Assembly (NCBI RefSeq): GCF_963668385.1
Contig: NZ_OY764327.1
Span: 5,366,501 to 5,430,500 of the forward strand
Source of the DNA: an uncultured Carboxylicivirga sp.
Lineage (GTDB): Bacteria > Bacteroidota > Bacteroidia > Bacteroidales > Marinilabiliaceae
Length of the DNA: 64,000 nt
Reading direction: 5' to 3'
Under the pieces are notes generated by a model that saw only the letters and a program-made list of their open reading frames with translations, had not been told where the DNA came from and did not search any database. The position numbers were made by a program, and so were the translations under genes. Positions 8,676 through 18,413 of this stretch are shown piece after piece; the stretch's first letter is position 1, and the number at the start of each line of letters is the position of its first letter.

Positions 8676-9281
8676 TCAATTATTTCCTGTAAATGCTTCC
8701 ATGGTAGCATGTGTATCCGAATTAATACCATCACTAACCAGCACTTTTTTGATGGTTAAAAACAAAATTCTCATATCCATTAAAAAAGAGACATTGTCCA
8801 CATATTCAATATCCAGTTCAAATTTACGAGTCCATGATATGGCATTGCGGCCGTTTACCTGTGCCCAACCTGTAATACCGGGTTTTACATCATGGCGTCG
8901 GGCTTGTTCTGCACTATACAAGGGTATATAACTCATAATTAATGGCCGGGGACCGATTAAACTTACATCCCCCTTTAATACATTTATCAATTGAGGAATT
9001 TCATCTAAGGAAGTTTTACGAACAAATTTACCCAAGGCTGTTAATCGCTGTTCATCGGGTAATAACTCTCCATTGGCATCCCGTTCATTTGTCATTGTTC
9101 GAAACTTAATGATCTTAAACGGCTTCGCCTTATAGCCCGGGCGAACCTGAAAAAACAAGGGATTCCCCTTTAATCCCACCCACAAGACTAAATAAACAAT
9201 TACAAATAATGGAGAAAACACTATTAAAGCGGTAAGTGATAGCGTAAAATCCATTAAAGGCTTAAAAAAATTTACATACAT
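8676..9281 (-). CDS. Undecaprenyl-phosphate sugar phosphotransferase (PglC/WcaJ C-domain type), priming enzyme
   Basis: About 201 residues: one N-terminal membrane segment (PLMDFTLSLTALIVFSPLF) followed by the catalytic domain with KFRTM, the Asp-Glu dyad in KTSLDEIPQL, and SLIGPRPL. This minimal form lacks the WbaP/WcaJ N-terminal membrane domain and so resembles PglC. It transfers a sugar-1-phosphate from a nucleotide sugar to undecaprenyl phosphate at the inner face of the cytoplasmic membrane, starting the repeat unit. I choose the ATG at 9281; an in-frame TTG at 9311 would add ten residues. It is the only priming enzyme visible in the window. The nearby NeuD/PglD-type gene hints at an N-acylated amino sugar as the first residue. 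Confidence 0.9.
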   Translation of the reverse strand: MYVNFFKPLMDFTLSLTALIVFSPLFVIVYLVLWVGLKGNPLFFQVRPGYKAKPFKIIKFRTMTNERDANGELLPDEQRLTALGKFVRKTSLDEIPQLINVLKGDVSLIGPRPLIMSYIPLYSAEQARRHDVKPGITGWAQVNGRNAISWTRKFELDIEYVDNVSFLMDMRILFLTIKKVLVSDGINSDTHATMEAFTGNN

Positions 9282-9350
9282 AAAATTGAAACTCTTTTTA
9301 AAACAACTCAATTACATTCTACTTACAAGGAATGTCAATAAAAATATTGG

Positions 9351-10526
9351 CTACTTTTCAATCGTTTGGTATTCTTTCAATAGAGCTTCCCAAACTATTT
9401 CCTGCTGAAATCGATCAACAATTGATGGTCGTGCATTGGCTTCCATTTTATCAAAAAGCTTCTTATCAACTCTTAACCTATCCATAGCCTGAAATAATGC
9501 TTCACTATCTCGTGGAGGAATAATGAGCCCGGTTTCTCCATCTATAATAATTTCATTGCTACCATTTATATCTGTAACGATGGTCGGCATTTCCATAGCC
9601 CCCGATTGCATTACCGAATTAGGAAAGCCTTCGCGATAACTGGGAAGAACCAAAACATCCGATGCAAATAAATAATCCCTTACATCACTTACATGTCCTA
9701 TGTATTTTATATCCTCACAATCATGGATGTATTTTTCATCTTCTTCGCTTATGGGATCCAATGCCTGTTCGAACCTCCCCAGCAATAAGAGCTTAACTCC
9801 AGGTTGCTGTATCTTTTTAAATGCAGTTAATAATTCATTAATGCCCTTATCTCTAACAATCCTTCCTATAAATACATATACAAAATCGCTACTTGTAAAG
9901 CCCAGTTCCTCTCTTATTTCCTCACGGGAACGAACAATAGCTTTACGCGAAAAATACTCACAATCAATACCATTTATATTTCCATTTGCAATTACTTTCA
10001 ATGGCTTTTTAGTAATCTTATAATTGATTAAATCATTCTTTACACCTTCTCCTTCAGGTATTACCTTGGTAGCAAACTTACATATTAACCGATCGGTACG
10101 AATCAGTAATCGTTTTTTAAATCCGGTAGCTGTAGGAAATATAAGCCCCGTAAAAGTATGAATACGTACCGGTACCCTGGCCAGCCATCCTGCAGCCATA
10201 GATACTAATCCGGCTTTTGGAGTAAACGAATGAATAATATCCGGTCTTTCTTTAATAAATAGCCATGTCATCTTTAACACAGATATGCCATCTTTAAAGA
10301 TAGAAATATGACGTTCCATATTTACCACCCGGATTTCAATTCCCTCTTCCTCCGATATGGTTAATAAATCGCGTCCTTCAGAAGATTCACCCTCTGCTTT
10401 AAACGACGAAACGGCTGTTACCCGATAATGTTCAGCTAAAAACTTCAACTGTCCCCGCAGGAAATTTAAAGAACCCGGAATGGTCGTTATCCTGAATAAT
10501 TTTTTTTGCTTTTCTTTATTTATCAT
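9351..10526 (-). CDS. Glycosyltransferase family 4 (PglA-like)
   Basis: About 391 residues, GT-B fold. The C-terminal half has YVFIGRIVRDKGINELL and the nucleotide-sugar motif with paired glutamates in PSYREGFPNSVMQ. The N-terminal half has the acceptor-side HSFTPKAGL and HTFTGL segments seen in PglA/WbuB-type enzymes, which add the second sugar to a lipid-linked amino sugar. It is directly upstream of the priming transferase, which fits. The ATG at 10526 is preferred; an in-frame TTG lies 12 bp upstream. The linkage is not readable from sequence. Confidence 0.88.
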   Translation of the reverse strand: MINKEKQKKLFRITTIPGSLNFLRGQLKFLAEHYRVTAVSSFKAEGESSEGRDLLTISEEEGIEIRVVNMERHISIFKDGISVLKMTWLFIKERPDIIHSFTPKAGLVSMAAGWLARVPVRIHTFTGLIFPTATGFKKRLLIRTDRLICKFATKVIPEGEGVKNDLINYKITKKPLKVIANGNINGIDCEYFSRKAIVRSREEIREELGFTSSDFVYVFIGRIVRDKGINELLTAFKKIQQPGVKLLLLGRFEQALDPISEEDEKYIHDCEDIKYIGHVSDVRDYLFASDVLVLPSYREGFPNSVMQSGAMEMPTIVTDINGSNEIIIDGETGLIIPPRDSEALFQAMDRLRVDKKLFDKMEANARPSIVDRFQQEIVWEALLKEYQTIEK

Positions 10527-10564
10527 GGATATATTCAATAAAAGATAAAATCTGACGGATATAA

Positions 10565-11647
10565 TTAACCAATACTTAAAGCATAAATATCAGCCACGGT
10601 TTGAGAAGATGACTTTATATCAAACTTTTCTATTTCAACTTGATCTAATTTCATTTCCGGAATTCGTTCATCAATATAATCTGTTATTTTTTCAGCCCAT
10701 TCTTGTGCATTATCAGTAAGTGGTATTGACATACATAACCCAGAATTTGTTTGCTGTGGTACTGCATCCGATATAAAACAGGGTAAACCAGATGCCTGTG
10801 CTTCAACCAATGCAAAAGGCAAACCTTCGAATAAAGATGGCATTAGAAAATAGTTGGCTTTTTTTAACAAAACTGGAATATCTTTTCTTACCCCTAGAAG
10901 ATCTATATTATTCTCAACACCTAGTTCCGCAATGTGTTGCTCAATTTTTTCACGTTCATCTCCGTCTCCAACCCATCTAAGTTTGACTTCAGGATGTATT
11001 TTCTTTAGTTCAGCTATAACTTCTACAATAAACAAACAGTTCTTTTGTCTTACCATACGCCCTACAGTAATAAAATTCAAACCAGCATCTCGCTTATCAA
11101 CAAAGAACTTACTTAAATCAATACCATTATAAATCACTTTAGTTTGGTCAAAATGTTTTTGCCCATATAAAAAACGATTTGCATCATCAGAACACCCTAA
11201 CTTAACATTAGCAAATTTATTAATAAACCATCGCATAGTCATTCTATAATATCTAACTATCTTATTATCCTCTATCTTACCTGAATTATGAGAATGAGAA
11301 ACTCTTAATTTAACACCAGCAAAAAAAGCAATCATTAAATTTAGTCCATTAAAAAAATCCATATGCGTATGACAGACATCAAAAGGTCCATATTTCCTCA
11401 TGTACTTATACATCTTAACAAAGTGCTTTAATAGCTTTATTTTACCATCCAAATCATTTGTCATATAAACCGTATGTCCCTTACTCTCCACTTCATCCTG
11501 ATGATACTGCCTCCTATCAACAGCAATCAAATAGCTAACCTCAAATTTATCTTTATCAAGATGGTCCACTGTATTTAAAACAAAAGCTTCAGTCCCCGCA
11601 GGTGCTAATCCATGTAGAATTTCTAATACTCGTACTTTTCTTTTCAT
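10565..11647 (-). CDS. Glycosyltransferase family 4 (EpsF-like)
   Basis: 360 residues. The N-terminal domain begins with VLEILHGLAPAGTEAFV, and the acceptor-side stretch HTHMDFFNG is followed by SHSHNSG. The C-terminal GT-B domain contains TVGRMVRQKN and the motif SLFEGLPFALVEAQASGLP. Proteins of this type (EpsF-like, GT4) add a hexose to lipid-linked repeat units on the cytoplasmic side. It is spaced 26 bp from the next gene and belongs to the same transcription unit. Donor and acceptor are unknown. Confidence 0.88.
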   Translation of the reverse strand: MKRKVRVLEILHGLAPAGTEAFVLNTVDHLDKDKFEVSYLIAVDRRQYHQDEVESKGHTVYMTNDLDGKIKLLKHFVKMYKYMRKYGPFDVCHTHMDFFNGLNLMIAFFAGVKLRVSHSHNSGKIEDNKIVRYYRMTMRWFINKFANVKLGCSDDANRFLYGQKHFDQTKVIYNGIDLSKFFVDKRDAGLNFITVGRMVRQKNCLFIVEVIAELKKIHPEVKLRWVGDGDEREKIEQHIAELGVENNIDLLGVRKDIPVLLKKANYFLMPSLFEGLPFALVEAQASGLPCFISDAVPQQTNSGLCMSIPLTDNAQEWAEKITDYIDERIPEMKLDQVEIEKFDIKSSSQTVADIYALSIG

Positions 11648-11684
11648 AGAACTGATTTAACTGAATTGCATATTTAATTAAGGC

Positions 11685-12587
11685 TTATCGAACTTCCATC
11701 TTTTTTCCTCTTGCTACCTGACGCTTTGCATATAGATATAAGACACAGCCCCAAGGTACCGCCAAAATAGTCAGTAATTTAGCAGGTGATTCCTTAATAA
11801 ACTTATTATTACGCGAAATAATACTGGAATTGACATAGTGAATAGCTTCTACAAAACGCCTCTTTAACGAAGGATGATATTTCATGGATTCTTTACGTAT
11901 AAAAGCGAAACCTTTGGGATTCCTAAAATATTGCTTATACATATTCATCGAAGAACCATCCAACTGATAATCTACAATTACCAGAACCTCATTAATGGTT
12001 ATCATTTTATACTGAAGATCGGCCAACATATATTTCCAACCCAGGCCAACATATTTTTCACCTTCAAACTCAGGATATTCAGGTAGTGATTTCATAATAT
12101 CAGTACGATACACCAACTTTTTATCGCCACTTCCTCCCTTTCGATAAAAATCCGTCAGGGTGGTTTCTTTCTCCGTAAACGTTGTACCAATCACCTTACC
12201 ATCCTGCATACGTTCATCCAAGCCCAGAATTCCCGCATATTTATCTGATCCTTTCTCTTTCCATAAGTTAACAATCAACTCCACCGCATTGTCGGGCATA
12301 TAGTCATCAGAATCAATACAAGTATTTAGCTCTGTATCCATCAGACGATAGGCTGCGTTATGAGCAGTGTGCATACCGCCATTCTTTTTAAGATGATAAC
12401 GAATGGGGATCTTGTTCTCCTTAACCCAGGCTTCCACCAGTTCCCGGGTATTATCAGAAGATCCATCATCAATTACCAACCATTCAAAATCTTTAGACGT
12501 CTGCCGTAACAAACTTTCGTATGTTCGATGAATGGTATGTGCCCTGTTATATGCAGGCGTAAAAATAGTTAGTGTTGGCTTATTCAT
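11685..12587 (-). CDS. Glycosyltransferase family 2
   Basis: About 300 residues, GT-A fold. Motifs are TIFTPAYNRAHTI at the N-terminus, VIDDGSSDNT, and the metal-binding CIDSDDY. The ATG at 12587 is chosen because it places the first beta-strand right after the start and lies 12 bp past the stop of the upstream gene; a longer frame from 12635 would run into that gene. No membrane segment is obvious, although the C-terminus (LLTILAVPWGCVLYLYAKR) is hydrophobic and may be a membrane anchor. Sugar specificity is unknown. Confidence 0.88.
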   Translation of the reverse strand: MNKPTLTIFTPAYNRAHTIHRTYESLLRQTSKDFEWLVIDDGSSDNTRELVEAWVKENKIPIRYHLKKNGGMHTAHNAAYRLMDTELNTCIDSDDYMPDNAVELIVNLWKEKGSDKYAGILGLDERMQDGKVIGTTFTEKETTLTDFYRKGGSGDKKLVYRTDIMKSLPEYPEFEGEKYVGLGWKYMLADLQYKMITINEVLVIVDYQLDGSSMNMYKQYFRNPKGFAFIRKESMKYHPSLKRRFVEAIHYVNSSIISRNNKFIKESPAKLLTILAVPWGCVLYLYAKRQVARGKKMEVR

Positions 12588-12598
12588 TTTTTTCTTTT

Positions 12599-13711
12599 TT
12601 ATTGAATGGCTTCCAGGTATAACTGTGTTAACCAAAGAGCATTTTCCTGAATATCGAAACGAGCGCTTTGAATTTTACCAAGTGTATTTTTGCGGGTGTA
12701 TTGTAGATTTATTAAATGTTCAGACCAATAGCTAGCACCGGCTTCCAATGATAAGAAATCAACCAGTTCAGGCACAATAGCCACCTGATCAGATACTCCT
12801 GTTGATGTAATAATTTTCAATCCCGCAGACTGGGCTTCTATCATAGTAACCGATAAGCCTTCATGAAAAGATGGAAATAATAAAACATCCATCCCTTGCA
12901 TTAAGTCCGGAATATCAGAACGGGTACCATAAAACTGAAAATATTTGTCCAATTTTAGCTCCTGTATTCGTTGCTGTACTTTATCGTATTCGCTCCCATT
13001 GGCACCAATTAAAACACATAATAAATCAGGTTGTTTGCTTACCATTTTGGCAACCACTTCTACCAAAAACAAATGGTTTTTTTGCTTATCAAAGCGGGCC
13101 ACATTACCGATAATGAATTGTTTACCCCAACCTTCTTTTTTTCTTACAATCTCTCTTTTTTGCTCATCAAACTGAAAATCCGCAGCATTTACCGCATTGG
13201 GTTGAAAGATAGCTTTTGCTGCTCTTTTCGACCCAAACAACCATTGAGCGGAATCAGCAGAACAGGTAAAAAAGTGAGTAAGATAGGGACGCATTAAATG
13301 TTTAAGCAGGTTTCGAAAGGGCATCTTTACATCCCAACCTGTTGGGGCATTATGAGCATGAGCTGCAATAAAAGGAATATTACGCTTATGAGCTTCTTTA
13401 TAAATCCATAATCCCAGTTCGGAACAATGCCCATGAATAATGCGATACTCGGGATGCTCATCAAAAAACATTTTGATGTTTTTTTTATAAACAGATAAAT
13501 TACCGGGAGTTATCGCGGGTAAGGTATAAATCTTTCCACCCAAAGATTTAATTTCATCGTCATAATCACCTTTTTGTTGGCGATGTACAATAAAATCAAA
13601 CATAAGTTTACTTCGATCAATACTCCTGAAATAATTCATTACCATGGTTTCAGCACCACCACGATTCATAATGGTAAATAGCATTAAAACGCGAACTGGA
13701 GAAGTACTCAT
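12599..13711 (-). CDS. Glycosyltransferase family 4 (EpsF-like)
   Basis: 370 residues of GT-B type. It opens with VLMLFTIMNRGGAETMV and has the acceptor-side HGHCSELG and AHAHNAPTG stretches. The donor-binding half shows GNVARFDKQKNH and the paired glutamates of PSFHEGLSVTMIEAQ. It resembles the neighbour at 10565-11647, perhaps through an old duplication, but the two are clearly diverged. Its stop is 12 bp from the next gene's start and its start is 2 bp from the previous gene's stop, so it is tightly packed in the operon. Confidence 0.88.
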   Translation of the reverse strand: MSTSPVRVLMLFTIMNRGGAETMVMNYFRSIDRSKLMFDFIVHRQQKGDYDDEIKSLGGKIYTLPAITPGNLSVYKKNIKMFFDEHPEYRIIHGHCSELGLWIYKEAHKRNIPFIAAHAHNAPTGWDVKMPFRNLLKHLMRPYLTHFFTCSADSAQWLFGSKRAAKAIFQPNAVNAADFQFDEQKREIVRKKEGWGKQFIIGNVARFDKQKNHLFLVEVVAKMVSKQPDLLCVLIGANGSEYDKVQQRIQELKLDKYFQFYGTRSDIPDLMQGMDVLLFPSFHEGLSVTMIEAQSAGLKIITSTGVSDQVAIVPELVDFLSLEAGASYWSEHLINLQYTRKNTLGKIQSARFDIQENALWLTQLYLEAIQ

Positions 13712-13712
13712 A

Positions 13713-14762
13713 TTATCGGTTTATTATTTTACGGATTGCCATTAATAAAACATATACACCCAAACTTATCTTGTTCTTACAACAAAAGAAAAATACTTTC
13801 CAATGTAAGGGCATATACTTAATTTGCAGCTGGGCAATGGCCTCTGTATATGAATCAGAACTTAAATAATCATTCAGAAAAGATACTTTATCAATAATGC
13901 CCTTTTTACTATTACATTCATTTAAACCAATCCCAACAATACTTAAAGCAATTCTATTCTGTAAGGCCGACTGATAAATAGAGCTATTGCTCTCGTTGGG
14001 AATAAAAGCTGCCATCTTTTGAAATAAAATACTCCATTGATTCGCCAACTCAGCACGATAACCAGAAGTAACAGATACGGCATTGTTTTTTCGATAATGA
14101 TAAAAAATATCATTCAAATAATAGGCTGCTTTTGCTTTACCAAAGGCTTCTAAATTGAACAATGCGTCTTCTGCCGTTCCTATAACTTTAAGATCTACAA
14201 ATTCAATATCCCTGATTAATTCAGCTCTATATAGTTTACCCCAAACAGTAACCATAGAATCGGCTCCTGCAGGATCAGCTAACTCTGCTCCATACAACCC
14301 CAATACACGTCTCTGTAATTCGTTATATTCTTTTAAATCAAAATACGTACTTTCTGTAAATAGTTGTTTTTGTTCCGATCGGTTTTCAAATTCCTTTTTA
14401 TATCCCCAAATAACAATATCAACTTGCTGATCAAGTGCTATAAACAAAGCTTTCTCACAAGTATCCGTTTCAATCCAGTCATCACCATCCACAAAAAGAA
14501 TCCAGTCTCCTTTGGCTTCTTTTAAACCTCTTGTACGCGCAGCTGATACTCCCTGATTCTTTTGATTAATAACTTTTACCCGTGTATCTTTTTGGCTATA
14601 TTCATTTAATAACTCCAAAGACTGATCAGGCGATTCATCATTAACACAAATAACTTCAATGTTACTGTAATTCTGATTAAGGATGCTTTCCAAACACTTT
14701 GGCAAGTATGCCTCTACTTTATATATGGGTACAACTATACTGACTAAACTACTCTTATCCAT
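13713..14762 (-). CDS. Glycosyltransferase family 2
   Basis: 349 residues. The GT-A domain has SIVVPIYKVEAYLPKCL, CVNDESPDQS and the metal-binding FVDGDDW. The C-terminal 120 residues are helical and end with a hydrophobic segment near VYVLLMAIRK, probably a membrane-associated tail. Enzymes of this shape add hexoses or hexosamines during repeat-unit assembly. It lies between the EpsG-type polymerase and an EpsF-like transferase. Confidence 0.87.
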   Translation of the reverse strand: MDKSSLVSIVVPIYKVEAYLPKCLESILNQNYSNIEVICVNDESPDQSLELLNEYSQKDTRVKVINQKNQGVSAARTRGLKEAKGDWILFVDGDDWIETDTCEKALFIALDQQVDIVIWGYKKEFENRSEQKQLFTESTYFDLKEYNELQRRVLGLYGAELADPAGADSMVTVWGKLYRAELIRDIEFVDLKVIGTAEDALFNLEAFGKAKAAYYLNDIFYHYRKNNAVSVTSGYRAELANQWSILFQKMAAFIPNESNSSIYQSALQNRIALSIVGIGLNECNSKKGIIDKVSFLNDYLSSDSYTEAIAQLQIKYMPLHWKVFFFCCKNKISLGVYVLLMAIRKIINR

Positions 14763-14784
14763 TACATTAAAAAATTAATCAGAA

Positions 14785-15894
14785 TTATAAAAGAGGTTTC
14801 ATAATATTGTAAAAGAAAGTAAATGCATAAAATAATAGAATCGCCTGTCCTATCTTTTCTGACTGGTTAGACCAAAAACGCTTTTTATAATAAGGGTAAA
14901 TCAAAACCAAAGGCATAATAAACCACGATAACATGGCAAAACGATTGGAAAAAGCAGCCCTAATTACAATTACCCAAAAGGAATTACTCACCAGATAAAT
15001 ATTATAAATCCATATATAATGTGGATCTTTAAAGTTTTTTTTAAAGATAAAGTAGGCTCCTACTACAATGGGCATGGCACTATACAGTAAAAAATCCCAT
15101 CTAAAACCCGTATGAGAAAACTCTGAGGCAAACTCATCTGCTGCATTTAGGTAATTAGCAAGGCGATCATCCGCAATTCCTAGACTAACAAATAAATTAG
15201 CTACGGCATTCCCTACTGTTAATGATAATAAAATAGAGAAGAACCAACCATAGAGATAATACTTTGGATTTTTTATAAACCAAGCTAGTATACCTCCCAA
15301 AATTACCAAAGCAGTTGAATTATGGGTAAAATAAGCATAGATGGTACATAAAATAACAATCCATATATTCTTACGATATGCCATTCCAACCATCAGGGCA
15401 GACACTGCTAATCCTGTTCGAATCCCATTCACTGCATTACTCACGAAAAGAAACATACTTAAAATCACGAGATAGGGAACAAAATAATGTTTACCAAAGA
15501 GCTTAACTGCTGATAACCAATTAAAACTTATATACAAAAATGCACAAAACAAAAAATACTGATGCACATTAAAGCCACTATAAGCAAACCATTGCGTCAT
15601 TCCATTAAAAACCCACTCCTTGCCGAGGTCAATACTAATACTCCCTCTTTGAAGTAAAGTAAAATTGTGAGCATAATTGGAGGTATCACCAAAATAATAA
15701 CCTGAGATAGGTCGTAATCCAAAGTATAGGATAATTATAATTGAAATAGTAATACCTATAAAATTATGAATTTTATAGGTATTACCATTAAATAAACTAC
15801 CTGAAAAACCTTGAAAAGAAGTTACTATGACCAATAACAGCACCATATAATTAAACAGTGGTATATACTGATCTAGTGGTATAAAATCTATCAT
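14785..15894 (-). CDS. EpsG-family membrane protein, probable polysaccharide polymerase
   Basis: 369 residues and about ten predicted membrane segments. An early FGLRPISGYYFGDTSNY stretch matches the EpsG pattern (an aromatic/Arg-rich loop followed by a D.xxY motif). EpsG proteins are thought to act as Wzy-like polymerases of exopolysaccharide. The start overlaps the stop of the upstream glycosyltransferase by one base, so translation is likely coupled. A second, unrelated polymerase candidate lies at 44733-45971. Confidence 0.82.
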   Translation of the reverse strand: MIDFIPLDQYIPLFNYMVLLLVIVTSFQGFSGSLFNGNTYKIHNFIGITISIIIILYFGLRPISGYYFGDTSNYAHNFTLLQRGSISIDLGKEWVFNGMTQWFAYSGFNVHQYFLFCAFLYISFNWLSAVKLFGKHYFVPYLVILSMFLFVSNAVNGIRTGLAVSALMVGMAYRKNIWIVILCTIYAYFTHNSTALVILGGILAWFIKNPKYYLYGWFFSILLSLTVGNAVANLFVSLGIADDRLANYLNAADEFASEFSHTGFRWDFLLYSAMPIVVGAYFIFKKNFKDPHYIWIYNIYLVSNSFWVIVIRAAFSNRFAMLSWFIMPLVLIYPYYKKRFWSNQSEKIGQAILLFYAFTFFYNIMKPLL

Positions 15895-16607
15895 TAATTT
15901 TTAATAAATAGCTTTCTTATAAAAAGATAAATAGTTGTGGGTAAGAGTGACCTTAACTTCTTTTTTAATTTAACTCCTTTGGGAAACCAGGAACCATCAA
16001 AATGATGAATACAACAAGTATTTGAAGTTAAGTTCACCTGCAAAGTCAATTGATCCTTAGGACAAAAATAATCAGTAGGATATAAATGTAAAATACCATT
16101 ACAGGTTTGATAGGTATTATTGGGAATAAAACCATAATCTTTCATCATACCCGATACAATGGTTACATTGGTTATGGGTTCCGGAGTTCCATCCGGGCGA
16201 AAATAAGGACGATCTTTATAATAACTTAGCATTTTTCCGGCCCAAAAACCTTCTTTTTCACTAGCCATTACACCGGTTTGAATCATTGCTTCTGATTCAA
16301 ACCCGGCAAATGCAGGTGCATCCAAAAAAGAATCAAAGGGTTTTAGTACTTCCACATCCGTATCCATATAAATCCCACCTACTGTATAAAGAGCATGCAA
16401 TCTAACGTAATCGGCTACAAAGGCATATTTTTTTGCATTATATGCTTCTTTTGTCCAGGGAGTTGAATTTATATCAAAACTATCTTCGTTCCATAAATAC
16501 AAATCATAATCGGGCAGTACTTTCTTCCAGGTGGCAATGCATCGTTTTGCCAGTGCATTCATTTCACCATTTCCAAACCAGCAATAATGTATAATCTTAG
16601 GTATCAT
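15894..16607 (-). CDS. Glycosyltransferase with DXD motif (GT32-like, capsular polysaccharide type)
   Basis: About 237 residues. It starts MIPKIIHYCWFG, then has YAFVADYVRLHALY and the sugar-binding DXD motif in GGIYMDTDVEVL, all typical of the OCH1/GT32 group found in bacterial capsule loci. The in-frame TTG at 16616 is less likely than the ATG at 16607. It probably adds galactose or mannose, but that is family knowledge only. Confidence 0.88.
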   Translation of the reverse strand: MIPKIIHYCWFGNGEMNALAKRCIATWKKVLPDYDLYLWNEDSFDINSTPWTKEAYNAKKYAFVADYVRLHALYTVGGIYMDTDVEVLKPFDSFLDAPAFAGFESEAMIQTGVMASEKEGFWAGKMLSYYKDRPYFRPDGTPEPITNVTIVSGMMKDYGFIPNNTYQTCNGILHLYPTDYFCPKDQLTLQVNLTSNTCCIHHFDGSWFPKGVKLKKKLRSLLPTTIYLFIRKLFIKN

Positions 16608-16618
16608 AAAAATCAATT

Positions 16619-17182
16619 CTACGTTATAATTTTAAGTACCCTTGCCGGGTTACCTCCTACCACAGCATTATCAGGCACATCTTTTGTAACTACTGCTCCC
16701 GCACCAATAATAGCATTATTACCTATTGTAATGCCTCCAATAATAGTCGCATTAGCATGTATTTTAACATTATCCCCTATTACAGGTCTTTCTCCTCCTT
16801 TTTCACCAATGGTAACTAAATGATTAATATATAAATCACTCCCAATCTCACTGGCATTTATAATGGTTGCATAGGGATGGGCCAGTTTTACTCCTCCTTT
16901 TATATGGGTTCGAACATCAATTATAAACGGATCGTATGGTCTAAAAAAGACTCGTAGAATCTTAGCAAACCTGTTATGAATCCGAAAGTAGAATAAATTC
17001 CTAAAACACTTATCTACCAGTAATTTATAAGAAAGCAAATACCAAATACTCCTCTTACCATTTATGTATCCAGGTAAGTTCGCTCTTAAATCCTCTATTA
17101 TTAATTCTTTCTTATCAGAATAAAAATAAAGTATAAGATGTGGAAGAAATAGGACCTGCCCCAATAAGTTCAGCAATCGCAT
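16619..17182 (-). CDS. Serine acetyltransferase-like hexapeptide O-acetyltransferase
   Basis: 187 residues. An N-terminal helical part is followed by left-handed beta-helix repeats beginning near [16 protein letters not shown]. The histidine in [11 protein letters not shown] is in the catalytic position of CysE-type enzymes, and the end is GNPARVLK. Such short proteins in polysaccharide operons acetylate a sugar hydroxyl with acetyl-CoA; a cysteine-biosynthetic role is unlikely here. It lies 12 bp upstream of the GT32-like gene and about 13 bp downstream of a GT4 gene. Confidence 0.86.
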   Translation of the reverse strand: MRLLNLLGQVLFLPHLILYFYSDKKELIIEDLRANLPGYINGKRSIWYLLSYKLLVDKCFRNLFYFRIHNRFAKILRVFFRPYDPFIIDVRTHIKGGVKLAHPYATIINASEIGSDLYINHLVTIGEKGGERPVIGDNVKIHANATIIGGITIGNNAIIGAGAVVTKDVPDNAVVGGNPARVLKIIT

Positions 17183-17194
17183 AATACTAAAATA

Positions 17195-18373
17195 TCACTT
17201 ACACATTTCATATACTTTTTCTATCTCATTAAAATTACCGTATTCTCGTAATCGGCAATTATTTATCAGTGTATTTTGCATATCGATATCATCTATAAGA
17301 TCTTTAATTCCCATTGCAGCTCCTTGAATGTCCATTGGTACAATTACCCCATCAACACCATCAGTTAATTGCCCTTGGGATGTTGAAAAATTGGTAATCA
17401 CAACGGGTTTACAAAGCATTTGAGCTTCACGCACTGTAACCGCCTTTCCTTCATAGCGAGAAGGCTGAACATAGATATCACAAGCCCTCATATACGGATA
17501 AGGATTACTTTTTTTACCCAAAAGGATGAAATGCTCTTCCATTCCACACTCACGAATGGCTTCATCAATGCTTTTTTGATCACCAAACCCAATGATATAC
17601 CATTTTAAGTTCACTCCCATCTTAACTAATTCAGCACAAATAAAAACTGCATTATCAAAAGCTTTAGCATGACAAAAACGACCAACTGATAATAATTTCA
17701 CTTCTCCATCAAGTTTTATCTCCTCTAAATTAGCTTGTTCATTAACAAACAATGAGGATAGCATATTTTCAACTATCATTGTTTTTGATTGCAAAGAAGG
17801 AAATGTCAAACAAAAAGCATCCTTAGCACTTTCAGAAATGGCTGCTATATAATCGAAACTATTCCAAACAGGTAGCTCTGCGTTTATATCTAATTTAACA
17901 GTTGAATAATCAGTATGAATCCATGCAGCTTTCTTTCGAGCTTTCACCTTAGATCTTACAATCTGATGTGGGATTAAAAAGCTAATGGCCAAATCGTATT
18001 CTTTATCATTCACAGGAGGTAAACAATTAATGATAGCATCAGCAATCATCTGAAAAACTACTATATTATTGATATCTTTTCTATACTTACTAAATTTATA
18101 CTTAAAAATGACCTTTAAACGATTTATAGCTAGCTTCCAATAACCATCCTTTATTACTTGCTTTATTGGTTTTGTAATAGATGCATAAATAGGATTCTCT
18201 GGCAGTAAGTTTGCTTTAGGGTTAATAAAATCCATTAACTCACCTTTATGATGTTGAATAAAAACATCTACATCATATTTTGAATAATCTATCGCATCTA
18301 AGAATCCTATCAAGGAACGCTCTGCTCCTCCTAATTCCAGATATTGCATAGTAATAAAGATACTTTTCTTCAT
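17195..18373 (-). CDS. Glycosyltransferase family 4
   Basis: About 392 residues. The start MKKSIFITMQYLELGGAERS carries the GGAE loop of EpsD/EpsF-type enzymes. The C-terminal domain has SVGRFCHAKAFDNAV and the paired glutamates in PSRYEGKAVTVREAQ. An in-frame TTG 18 bp upstream is possible but the ATG at 18373 fits the first beta-strand better. It is the second gene after the pyruvyltransferase in this direction. Specificity unknown. Confidence 0.88.
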   Translation of the reverse strand: MKKSIFITMQYLELGGAERSLIGFLDAIDYSKYDVDVFIQHHKGELMDFINPKANLLPENPIYASITKPIKQVIKDGYWKLAINRLKVIFKYKFSKYRKDINNIVVFQMIADAIINCLPPVNDKEYDLAISFLIPHQIVRSKVKARKKAAWIHTDYSTVKLDINAELPVWNSFDYIAAISESAKDAFCLTFPSLQSKTMIVENMLSSLFVNEQANLEEIKLDGEVKLLSVGRFCHAKAFDNAVFICAELVKMGVNLKWYIIGFGDQKSIDEAIRECGMEEHFILLGKKSNPYPYMRACDIYVQPSRYEGKAVTVREAQMLCKPVVITNFSTSQGQLTDGVDGVIVPMDIQGAAMGIKDLIDDIDMQNTLINNCRLREYGNFNEIEKVYEMCK

Positions 18374-18413
18374 AGACTTTTGGAGATTCAAGTTTCAATG
18401 CTTATTGCATTAA